From the NCBI GenBank assembly GCA_021789695.1, contig JAJYJH010000007.1, forward strand, positions 1 to 64,000: a stretch of DNA of 64,000 nucleotides. Direction: 5' to 3'. The notes beneath the pieces were generated by a model. The model had not been told where the DNA came from. It was given only the letters and a program-made list of their open reading frames with translations, and made no database searches. The stretch's first letter is position 1. Each line of letters starts with the position of its first letter. The DNA is from a bacterium. GTDB lineage: Bacteria > Elusimicrobiota > Elusimicrobia > Elusimicrobiales > UBA9959. The position numbers and the translations under genes are program-made. Shown here piece by piece: positions 57,581 to 64,000 of the stretch.

Positions 57581-58441
57581 ATGTCTAGAAAAATTTTGGC
57601 GAAAATCGGAGTTATAGGTGGAACCGGCCTATACGCCATGGAGGAGCTGAAGATACGCAGGGAGCTGAAGGTCAAAACACCGTTCGGGGACCCCTCCGAC
57701 AAGCTCATTCTCGGCACCCTCTCCGGAATCGACGTGGTTTTCCTCCCCCGGCACGGCCGCAAGCACGCCATACTCCCTTCGGAGATAAATCAGCGCGCCA
57801 ATATGTGGGCCCTCAAGTCCGTGGGCGTAAAGACAATTATCTCCGCCAGCGCCGTGGGCTCGCTGCGCCAGGAGCTACCCCCCACCCATTTCGTCTTCCC
57901 GGATCAATTCGTGGACCAGACCAAGAGCCGCAAGTCCACTTTTTTCGGAGAGGGCATAGTTGGCCACGTCCCTATGGCCGAGCCGTTCTGCCTGGCCGTC
58001 TCCGACATGATGTACAAAGAGGCCGTAAAACTGGGCATCAAGGCCCATAAGGGCGGCACCTACTGCTGCATGGAGGGCCCCGGCTTCTCAACCAAGGCGG
58101 AGTCCGACTTCCACCGCAAGATGGGCTACTCCATTATAGGCATGACGATGGCCACCGAGGCCAAGCTGGCCCGCGAGGCCGGCTTCCACTACGCGCCCGT
58201 TTCCCTCGTCACCGATTACGACTGCTGGAAGGAGGGCGAGGAAGTGGACCAGCACAAGGTCTCCGAGACCATGGCCAAGAATATACACAATATCCGCCGC
58301 CTGCTGGTGAAGGCGGTGCCGCTCGTGGCCGCGGCCGGCTGCCGCAACGGCTGCCCAGACATGACCAGGAACTCCCTGCTGACGCACAAGGAGGATTTCC
58401 CGCCTGCGATCCACAGGAAGCTCAAGCTGATATTGGAGTAA
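57581..58441 (+). CDS. mtnP: S-methyl-5'-thioadenosine phosphorylase
   Basis: 286 residues from ATG 57581 (AGGAG six bases upstream). IGVIGGTGLYAMEEL, FLPRHGRKHAILPSEINQRANMWALKSVGVKTII, CMEGPGFSTKAES and GMTMATEAKLAREAGFHYAPVSLVTDYDCWK fit MTA phosphorylase; the TDYDCW segment favours MTA over inosine/guanosine. Splits methylthioadenosine to adenine and the ribose phosphate used for methionine salvage. cdd follows after two bases. Confidence 0.92.
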   Translation: MSRKILAKIGVIGGTGLYAMEELKIRRELKVKTPFGDPSDKLILGTLSGIDVVFLPRHGRKHAILPSEINQRANMWALKSVGVKTIISASAVGSLRQELPPTHFVFPDQFVDQTKSRKSTFFGEGIVGHVPMAEPFCLAVSDMMYKEAVKLGIKAHKGGTYCCMEGPGFSTKAESDFHRKMGYSIIGMTMATEAKLAREAGFHYAPVSLVTDYDCWKEGEEVDQHKVSETMAKNIHNIRRLLVKAVPLVAAAGCRNGCPDMTRNSLLTHKEDFPPAIHRKLKLILE

Positions 58442-58443
58442 AA

Positions 58444-58881
58444 ATGGCAAAAAAGACAGCCAAGAAGGCCGCTCCCGCCTGGAGAGGCAAGTTGATAGAG
58501 GCCGCCAAGAGGGCGCAGAAAAACGCATATTGTCCCTATTCCCGCTACCCGGTAGGCGCAGCGGTGATGATGGATTCCGGCCGCGTCTTCACCGGCTGCA
58601 ACGTGGAGAACGCCTCTTTCGGCCTTTCCATCTGCGCCGAGCGCGTAGCCATCTTCAAGGCCGTCAGCCAGGGCGAGAAGAAGGTGAAGGCGCTCTGCGT
58701 GGCCGCAAAGAGCGCCAAGCCCTGCGGCGCCTGCCGGCAGGTCATCATAGAGTTCGCCCATAAGGACGCGGAGATGATCTACGTTGACTGGTTCCCGATG
58801 GCCAAGAAGCAGAAGGTCACATTGACTAAAGCCGGCAAGCTGCTGCCGCAGGCTTTCGACCCTTCGGAAGCGGGACTTTAG
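58444..58881 (+). CDS. cdd: Cytidine deaminase
   Basis: 145 residues. Lys-rich N-terminus (MAKKTAKKAAPAW) then YSRYPVGAAV, GCNVENASFGLSICAERVAIFKA (zinc Cys and catalytic Glu) and PCGACRQVIIEF (two zinc Cys). A short homotetrameric form. Salvages cytidine to uridine; in operon with mtnP and accB. Confidence 0.94.
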   Translation: MAKKTAKKAAPAWRGKLIEAAKRAQKNAYCPYSRYPVGAAVMMDSGRVFTGCNVENASFGLSICAERVAIFKAVSQGEKKVKALCVAAKSAKPCGACRQVIIEFAHKDAEMIYVDWFPMAKKQKVTLTKAGKLLPQAFDPSEAGL

Positions 58882-58898
58882 GATTTTACGGAGGTAAT

Positions 58899-59276
58899 AT
58901 GGACGTCAAGACCCTTACCAAACTGACCAAATGGATGGAAACCACCGACCTAGAGGAAATAACCTGGAGGAGCGGGGACGAGAAAATCAGCCTAAAACTC
59001 AACAACAGCCCGGAACACAGCCACACCATAGCCTCCACGATGGAGCCGGTGCTCTCGCCGTCCATAGGCATCTTCCGCTTCGCCCGGCCGGGCAAGACCA
59101 ACCTCCTCAAGGAAGGCTCCTCGATGAAGAGCGGCCAGGAGCTGGGCGTGGTGGAGGTAGGAAAGGATTTTAAGAGCGTGACCGCCCCCGCGAACGGCCT
59201 GCTGAAGATCATCTCCATAGAGGACGGCAAGCCGGTGGAGTATGGTCAGCCGCTTTTCTTCTTTGAGCCGAAATAA
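58899..59276 (+). CDS. accB: Biotin carboxyl carrier protein-like (AccB) with atypical biotin site
   Basis: 125 residues, GGAGG before the ATG. N-terminal ITWRSGDEKISLKLN as in AccB, then a biotinyl/lipoyl domain: APxxG-like SPSIGIFRF, VKEGS-like LKEGSSMKSGQELGVVEVGKDFKSVTAPANGLLKIIS. The lysine that would carry biotin is Lys89, but the usual Ala-Met-Lys-Met is Val-Gly-Lys-Asp. accC lies 1.7 kb downstream in the same direction, supporting the call. Whether it is biotinylated is open. Confidence 0.75.
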   Translation: MDVKTLTKLTKWMETTDLEEITWRSGDEKISLKLNNSPEHSHTIASTMEPVLSPSIGIFRFARPGKTNLLKEGSSMKSGQELGVVEVGKDFKSVTAPANGLLKIISIEDGKPVEYGQPLFFFEPK

Positions 59277-59317
59277 CCGGCCACTGCCGGCGCGGCCCGG
59301 GGAGAACGCGTTCAGAG

Positions 59318-60982
59318 ATGACAGTAAAGCCTTCTATAATAAATTGTCCCAAGTGCGGCTACCAGCCGAACATCATCAGCGACACGTGCCTTAAATGCGG
59401 CGCCCCGCTGCAGAAAATCTGCGGGGACTGCGGCTTCTCGAACCAGGTGGACAAGAACTACTGCGGCCAATGCGGCGCGCTGCTCTCCCTGCAGCCGCCG
59501 CCTAAACCGGAGGAGCCGCCGCGGGAAGTGAAGGCCGGCCACGAGGACTTCAAGCTGGAGATGGAGTCCATACAGGACACTGTCTCCGAAAGAGAGACGT
59601 CGTTCAGGCGCAAGCCGCCCGCGCCGCCGGCGGTCCCGGAACCAAAGCCGCAGACGGCGCCCCCCGCCCCCCCTCCGCCGGGGCGCGGCGGCGGCTCCAG
59701 TCCGCTCACTCCCGACTCAGCCAGGCTGATGAAGGAGTCCCCTCTCCCACGTCCGCCCAGGCCGGATATTATAAAAAAATTGCTCAGCCCGGCGGTCACA
59801 GTACTCCTGCTGGGCGTTCTGTTCGGCATCCTATATCTGATAATAGCCCCAGCCATGCCAAAGATGCGCCTTATAATGACCGCTAAGGCCTACCTGACAG
59901 ACATTTCGGAGGGCAAATACGCCAAGGCATATGAGATGCTGTCGAGCAACTCCAAGGCAGTCTGCTCGCTGCAGGATTACGTCAAGAACAGCAACGACTA
60001 CTATTCCAAGGCGCCACCCTGGCAATGGAAGGACGTCCAGGTCTTCGCGATGAGCAACGACGCGGCGATGATACGCTATAAACTCAAGGAAGGCGACGGG
60101 CCCTGGAAGGACGATTACATCTCCTTCGTGCGCGAGCATAGCCGCTGGATGCGCCCCTACATCTGGATTCTTTTCCAGCCGATAGACGACGCGCTGAAAC
60201 GCCACGACTTCCCGCAGGCCCTTTTCCTGGCCCAGAAGCTCTACCTGACCGACCCGGTGGACCCCCGCTCCTCCGCTTATCTATGCACGACGGAGTTCTT
60301 CATGGGGCTTTACGATAAGTCCGCGGTGTCCTGCAAACGCGCCGTGGACGAAGCCGGAACCTACCCGGTGGGATATTCCAGCGGCGAGATCTTCCAGCTC
60401 GACTCTCGCTACGCCGACAGCCTTCGCTACCTGCAGCGCGACCGCGAGGCGCTGGGGGAGTACGACAAACTGCTGAAATGGCCGAACCTGAGCAACGATC
60501 AGCTCTGCCCTTTGCGCCTGAACCGCGCCGACGACTACGTCTACCTGAAGGATTACGACAGGGCGTTGCAGGAGGTAATGGCCGCCTCAGAGGTCTGTAC
60601 CGCAGGGCCCTCAAAAGAGGACGCGCAGAAACGCCTGCGCTACCTGAGCGGCTCGGCAGGGCCGGACGCGATTGCTTTCGTCCAGAACTCACGGCTCAAT
60701 CCCGGCGGGGCAACTATAGCCGAAATGCGCGGGCAGCAGCTGGACGCCCTGCGGAAACGCCTCGGCCGGGCCGGCGCCAGATATTTGCCGCGTGACCAGT
60801 GGCTGGCCGTGCACGTGGCTGGCCCGAACTACCGAGTCTACCTGCGCTCTAAGGCGCTCGACCCGCGCACGCGCAGCTCACAGACCCTGGACATCTACGT
60901 TTTTCTGGTCAACCTCTGGACCGAGAAGGCCAAGGAGGAGAAGCTCCCGCCCGCGCCTCCCCGGGCCGCCGCCGGGAAGTGA
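59318..60982 (+). CDS. Zinc-ribbon membrane protein of unknown function
   Basis: 554 residues. Two N-terminal zinc ribbons (CPKCGYQ...TCLKCG, CGDCGFS...YCGQCG, residues about 10-50), a Pro-rich linker, one helix (about 150-175, VTVLLLGVLFGILYLIIAP) and a large second half with tetratricopeptide-like helices (YMLSSNSKAVC, LAQKLYLTDPVDPRSSAYL, YLQRDREALGEYDKLL). Topology suggests a cytoplasmic zinc-ribbon head and an external domain. No known function; it separates accB and accC. Confidence 0.65.
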   Translation: MTVKPSIINCPKCGYQPNIISDTCLKCGAPLQKICGDCGFSNQVDKNYCGQCGALLSLQPPPKPEEPPREVKAGHEDFKLEMESIQDTVSERETSFRRKPPAPPAVPEPKPQTAPPAPPPPGRGGGSSPLTPDSARLMKESPLPRPPRPDIIKKLLSPAVTVLLLGVLFGILYLIIAPAMPKMRLIMTAKAYLTDISEGKYAKAYEMLSSNSKAVCSLQDYVKNSNDYYSKAPPWQWKDVQVFAMSNDAAMIRYKLKEGDGPWKDDYISFVREHSRWMRPYIWILFQPIDDALKRHDFPQALFLAQKLYLTDPVDPRSSAYLCTTEFFMGLYDKSAVSCKRAVDEAGTYPVGYSSGEIFQLDSRYADSLRYLQRDREALGEYDKLLKWPNLSNDQLCPLRLNRADDYVYLKDYDRALQEVMAASEVCTAGPSKEDAQKRLRYLSGSAGPDAIAFVQNSRLNPGGATIAEMRGQQLDALRKRLGRAGARYLPRDQWLAVHVAGPNYRVYLRSKALDPRTRSSQTLDIYVFLVNLWTEKAKEEKLPPAPPRAAAGK

Positions 60983-61025
60983 CGCGGCGCACGGGAGGGG
61001 GACGGCAGGATCCATTGGAGGATAT

Positions 61026-62387
61026 ATGTTCAAAAAGGTTCTGATAGCCAATCGCGGAGAGATAGCCGTGCGCGTGATAAGGACGCTGCGCGAGATGGGG
61101 ATAAGCTCGGTGGCGGTCTATTCCGAGGCGGACCGCTCCTCACTGCACGTGCGGCTGGCCGACGAGGCGGTCTGCATAGGCCCGGCCATGGCTCGCGAAA
61201 GTTACCTCAACATTCCGGCAGTCATCTCCGCGGCCAAGCTGACCGGCGCGGACGCGATACACCCCGGCTACGGTTTCCTGTCCGAGAACGCCGATTTCTC
61301 GGCCGCCTGCCTGGACAACGGCATCGTCTTCATCGGCCCTTCTCCGAAGTCCATACAGCAGCTCGGCCACAAGGCCGAGGCCCGCAAGATGGCGATGGAA
61401 ACCGGCGTGCCGGTGACACCTGGCACGAAGGGTTGCGTCGGGAAGAATTTCAAGACCGAGGCCGAGAAGATCGGCTTCCCGCTGATGATCAAGGCTGCGG
61501 CCGGCGGCGGCGGCAAGGGGATCCGTATCGTACGAGAAATGGCGCGGCTGGAGCACGAGATAACCATGGCCAGGGCAGAGGCCAAGGCCGGGTTCGGGAA
61601 CGACGAGGTCTACTTCGAGAAATACATAGCGCTGCCGCGGCACATAGAAGTGCAGTTCGCCCGCGACACAAAGGGCCATACCCTGGCTTTTCCGGAGCGC
61701 GACTGCTCGATACAGCGCCGGCACCAGAAGCTGGTGGAGGAGACTCCTTCGCCAGTGGTGGGTAAAAAGCTGCGGGAAAAACTGGAGGAGGCCGCCGTCA
61801 AACTGGCCAACGCCGCCAACTACGTGGGGGTAGGCACGGTGGAATTCCTGCTGGACCAGCAGGGTAACTTCTACTTCATGGAGGTCAACACGCGCCTGCA
61901 GGTAGAGCACCCGGTGACCGAGTATATCACCGGCTTCGACCTGGTGCGCGAGCAACTGCTTGCCGCCGCCGGCGCCAGTCTTTCCTACACGGCCTCGCAC
62001 AGCGTGCCGTACCGGGGCCACGCCATAGAGCACCGGGTCAACGCCGAGGACTTCACCCGCAACTTCGCCCCGTCCGTGGGGCGCGTGGAAGAGTGGACGC
62101 TGCCCGGGGGCCACGGCGTGCGCGTGGACACGCACGTCTACGCCGGCTACAACCTGCCCATCTACTACGACAGTATGCTGGCCAAACTTATAGTTTGGGA
62201 CCAGACCAGGGAATTGGCCGTGGCCAAGAGCGCCAGGGCCCTGAAGGAATTCACGGTCAAGGGCATAAAGACCACGATAGACGCCCACCAATTGATAGTC
62301 GCGGACGAGAGCTTCAAGGCCGGCAAGACCGATACCGGTTTCATGGAGCGCCTGCTGAACCCGGCCGAGCCCGCCAAGGTCGCCTGA
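61026..62387 (+). CDS. accC: Biotin carboxylase AccC
   Basis: 453 residues from ATG 61026 (GGAGG upstream). MFKKVLIANRGEIAVRVIRTLREMGI, HPGYGFLSENADFS, the ATP-grasp loop AAAGGGGKGIRIV, FPERDCSIQRRHQKLVEE and MEVNTRLQVEHPVTE are canonical. First half-reaction of acetyl-CoA carboxylase: ATP-dependent carboxylation of biotin on AccB. Stop overlaps the next start (TGATG). Confidence 0.95.
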   Translation: MFKKVLIANRGEIAVRVIRTLREMGISSVAVYSEADRSSLHVRLADEAVCIGPAMARESYLNIPAVISAAKLTGADAIHPGYGFLSENADFSAACLDNGIVFIGPSPKSIQQLGHKAEARKMAMETGVPVTPGTKGCVGKNFKTEAEKIGFPLMIKAAAGGGGKGIRIVREMARLEHEITMARAEAKAGFGNDEVYFEKYIALPRHIEVQFARDTKGHTLAFPERDCSIQRRHQKLVEETPSPVVGKKLREKLEEAAVKLANAANYVGVGTVEFLLDQQGNFYFMEVNTRLQVEHPVTEYITGFDLVREQLLAAAGASLSYTASHSVPYRGHAIEHRVNAEDFTRNFAPSVGRVEEWTLPGGHGVRVDTHVYAGYNLPIYYDSMLAKLIVWDQTRELAVAKSARALKEFTVKGIKTTIDAHQLIVADESFKAGKTDTGFMERLLNPAEPAKVA

Positions 62388-62860
62388 TGCGCACCGCAGG
62401 CAAGATAATCCCGCTCAGCAAGGCGGTAGTTTTACGCGCGGGGCTAAAAAAGGCCGGCAAGAAAGCCGTTTTCACCAACGGCTGTTTTGACCTGCTGCAC
62501 GCTGGCCATATTTATTCGCTGGAGAAGGCCCGCTCAATGGGCGATTTTCTGTTCTTGGGCCTCAATTCCGACGCCTCTGTGCGCCGGCTAAAAGGCCCCT
62601 CACGCCCTCTCAATAAGGTCCGGGACCGGGCCTTGGTGCTGGCCGCCCTTCAGGCCGTGGACGCGGTAATCGTTTTCGGGGAGGACACCCCGCTCAAACT
62701 AATAAAAGCTTTGCGCCCGGACGTGCTGGTAAAGGGCGCTGATTACCGCAACGGCACCGTGGTAGGGGCCGAATTCTCCGGCCGGGTGGCTCTGGTACAA
62801 CTTCTGAAAGGCAGGTCCACCACCTCCCTCGCCTCCCGCCTAAAACAGCCCCGAAAATAG
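62387..62860 (+). CDS. rfaE2: D-glycero-beta-D-manno-heptose 1-phosphate adenylyltransferase
   Basis: 157 residues. Nucleotidyltransferase NGCFDLLHAGHIYSLEKA (HxGH at 38-41), GLNSDASVRRLKGPSRPLN, VLVKGADY and GRSTTSL fit the C-terminal half of HldE as a separate protein. Makes ADP-heptose for the LPS core, the donor for GT9 enzymes such as that at 35010. The last six codons and the stop lie within the inverted-repeat element at 62841, which may have replaced the original end. Confidence 0.88.
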   Translation: MRTAGKIIPLSKAVVLRAGLKKAGKKAVFTNGCFDLLHAGHIYSLEKARSMGDFLFLGLNSDASVRRLKGPSRPLNKVRDRALVLAALQAVDAVIVFGEDTPLKLIKALRPDVLVKGADYRNGTVVGAEFSGRVALVQLLKGRSTTSLASRLKQPRK

Positions 62861-62944
62861 GGACAGGCACCTGTTTTTAAGGCTTTTTGCGGCTGATATC
62901 CGGCCGCGAAATTGGTCTCTGTCCCTATTTTCGGGGCTGTTTTA
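62841..62944. repeat. 104-bp element with perfect 26-bp terminal inverted repeats
   Basis: Positions 62841-62866 and 62919-62944 are perfect inverted repeats (outer part TAAAACAGCCCCGAAAATAG). The 52 bases between contain GCACCTG and a T-run. The inner GGGACAGGCACCTG resembles repeats I have seen beside REP-associated tyrosine (RAYT) transposases. It could also fold into a strong hairpin and end rfaE2 transcription. No transposase is nearby. Confidence 0.65.
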
Positions 62945-62949
62945 AATGA

Positions 62950-62955
62950 TAAAAT
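62950..62955 (+). promoter_or_regulatory. Possible extended -10 before the PLP enzyme
   Basis: TGA-TAAAAT (62947-62955), 11 bases before ATG 62967, directly beyond the inverted-repeat element. No Shine-Dalgarno before the ATG and no clear -35. Confidence 0.35.
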
Positions 62956-62966
62956 ACTTGGATAAT

Positions 62967-64000
62967 ATGACAGACCTCTTTGAGAAGTGTAGAAATTTCA
63001 CAATCGCCCGCCAGCTGATGGACTCGGGCATCTACCCCTATTTCAAGGCAATGGAATCAGAACAGGCCCCTGAGGTAATGATCCAGGGGAAAAAATTCAT
63101 AATGTTTGGTTCCAACAACTACCTCGGCCTGGCCAACGACCCACGCATGAAAGCCGCAGCGATAGAGGCGGTCAGGAAATACGGCACCGGAGTGGCCGGC
63201 AGCCGTTTCCTCAACGGCAACACCGTCCTGCACACGGAACTTGAGAAGAAGCTGGCGGCTTTCAAAGGCCGCGAGGCCGCCTTAATCTACGCCACCGGCT
63301 ACCAGATGAACCTCGGCGTAGTCAGCGCGCTGGTCGGTAAAGGTGATTTCGCGATAATCGACAAGTTGGACCACGCCAGCATCCTGGACGGCTGCCGCCT
63401 CTCCCAAGGGGAGGTCCGCCGCTTCAGGCACAACAGCCCCGAGGACCTGGACCGCGTCCTCAAGGATATAGGCCCCAGGCATGGCAAGCTGGTCATAGTG
63501 GACGGAGTCTTCTCGATGGAGGGCGACATCGCCCCGATTCCGGAGCTCTCGAAAATCTGCAGGAAACACGGCGCGCGCCTGATGGTGGACGACGCGCACG
63601 CCACCGGAGTGCTGGGCAGGCGCGGACACGGCACGATGGAATATTTCGGCCTGACCAGGAAGGAGGTGGACCTGGTGGTGGGCACCTGCTCCAAGTCCTT
63701 CGCCGCCGTCGGCGGCTTCGTGGTGGGCGACGAGCAGATAATCCACTACGTCCAGCATGTCTCCCGCTCCATGATTTTCTCCGCGGCCCTGCCTCCCGCC
63801 TCCGTGGCCGCCATCTCCAAAGCCATAGACATCATCGAGGAGGAGCCACAGCGAATAAAGAAGCTCTGGGACAACTCGGCCTACTTGATGGAGCGGTTCA
63901 AGGCGATGGGGCTGAACACCGGAGAGACGCAGACCCCGATCATCCCGGTAATCATAGGCGACAACGAGAAGACCTTCATGCTCTGGCGCCTGCTCTACGA
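62967..64000 (+). CDS. PLP-dependent acyltransferase (KBL/AONS/SPT family), 3' partial
   Basis: 344 codons to the window edge, no stop. FGSNNYLGLANDPRM, GTGVAGSRFLNGNTVLHTELEKKLAAFKGREAALIYATGYQMN, DKLDHASILDG, VDDAHATGVLG and the PLP lysine in TCSKSFAAVGGFV are those of alpha-oxoamine synthases. The SKSFA-x-x-GG form is frequent in serine-palmitoyltransferase-like members. Others make 8-amino-7-oxononanoate (biotin) or 2-amino-3-oxobutyrate. A role in sphingolipid-like or biotin synthesis is open. Confidence 0.85.
   Translation, partial: MTDLFEKCRNFTIARQLMDSGIYPYFKAMESEQAPEVMIQGKKFIMFGSNNYLGLANDPRMKAAAIEAVRKYGTGVAGSRFLNGNTVLHTELEKKLAAFKGREAALIYATGYQMNLGVVSALVGKGDFAIIDKLDHASILDGCRLSQGEVRRFRHNSPEDLDRVLKDIGPRHGKLVIVDGVFSMEGDIAPIPELSKICRKHGARLMVDDAHATGVLGRRGHGTMEYFGLTRKEVDLVVGTCSKSFAAVGGFVVGDEQIIHYVQHVSRSMIFSAALPPASVAAISKAIDIIEEEPQRIKKLWDNSAYLMERFKAMGLNTGETQTPIIPVIIGDNEKTFMLWRLLY

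Overview
The window is 64 kb of GC-rich chromosome from a Gram-negative (diderm) bacterium. It carries a BamA, a Skp/OmpH-type chaperone, the lipid A genes lpxD, lpxC, lpxA, lpxI and lpxB, a MsbA-type flippase and a heptosyltransferase-like enzyme. A secreted protein bearing a TTYYPAPYGGY motif just after its N-terminal membrane segment, as I remember from many Elusimicrobiota secreted proteins, together with lpxI instead of lpxH, makes an elusimicrobial genome my best guess. No rRNA is present to confirm it.

Region 1 (1-3600): the right end of an insertion sequence with a DDE transposase, then two radical-SAM genes on the plus strand. Region 2 (3608-14252): a tightly packed 12-gene operon on the minus strand, read from one near-consensus promoter. 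It encodes a His-Xaa-Ser (Hxs) type RiPP system that is much larger than the hxsABCD set I know. It has one precursor peptide with nine consecutive His-Xaa-Ser triplets ending in Trp-Cys, two HxsB-like radical-SAM maturases, two HxsD-like small proteins, two further radical-SAM proteins, a Dph6-like PP-loop ATPase, an unrecognised protein, a 12-cysteine membrane-anchored protein, a secreted Elusimicrobia-type protein and a prepilin-peptidase-like intramembrane protease. This is the most unusual part of the window.

Region 3 (14278-17867): a secreted guanyl-specific ribonuclease with its barstar inhibitor, a PIN-PhoH ATPase and an intact-looking IS30 element. Region 4 (17970-37833): outer-membrane biogenesis. 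bamA, ompH, lpxD, lpxC, fabZ, lpxA and lpxI run head to tail, followed by an acyltransferase, a membrane/spermidine-synthase-like fusion, a sugar-nucleotide dehydrogenase-like gene, lpxB and msbA, then a ZIP transporter, a short Rel protein, a release-factor-like rescue protein, a glycosyltransferase and a convergent YejM/PbgA-like protein.

Region 5 (38019-48413): rlmN on an apparently leaderless promoter, a decayed group II intron behind the thiolase terminator, an ECF sigma / anti-sigma operon with two copies of a shared promoter motif, DedA, tRNA-Val, very small basic proteins, a Rieske-glutaredoxin-FTR-Rieske redox cluster, and dapB. Region 6 (48487-64000): HD-GYP signalling protein, rsmI, a small phosphatase, glyA, a five-gene lipoprotein-sorting/ABC/outer-membrane cassette, nucleoside salvage (mtnP, cdd), acetyl-CoA carboxylase subunits (accB with an atypical biotin site, accC), rfaE2, a 104-bp inverted-repeat element, and a PLP enzyme running off the right edge.

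Genes within operons very often overlap by 1-4 bases (ATGA, TGATG), and several promoters sit so close to an ATG that leaderless mRNAs are likely. All family calls are from reading the protein sequences and memory of the families; no database search was run.
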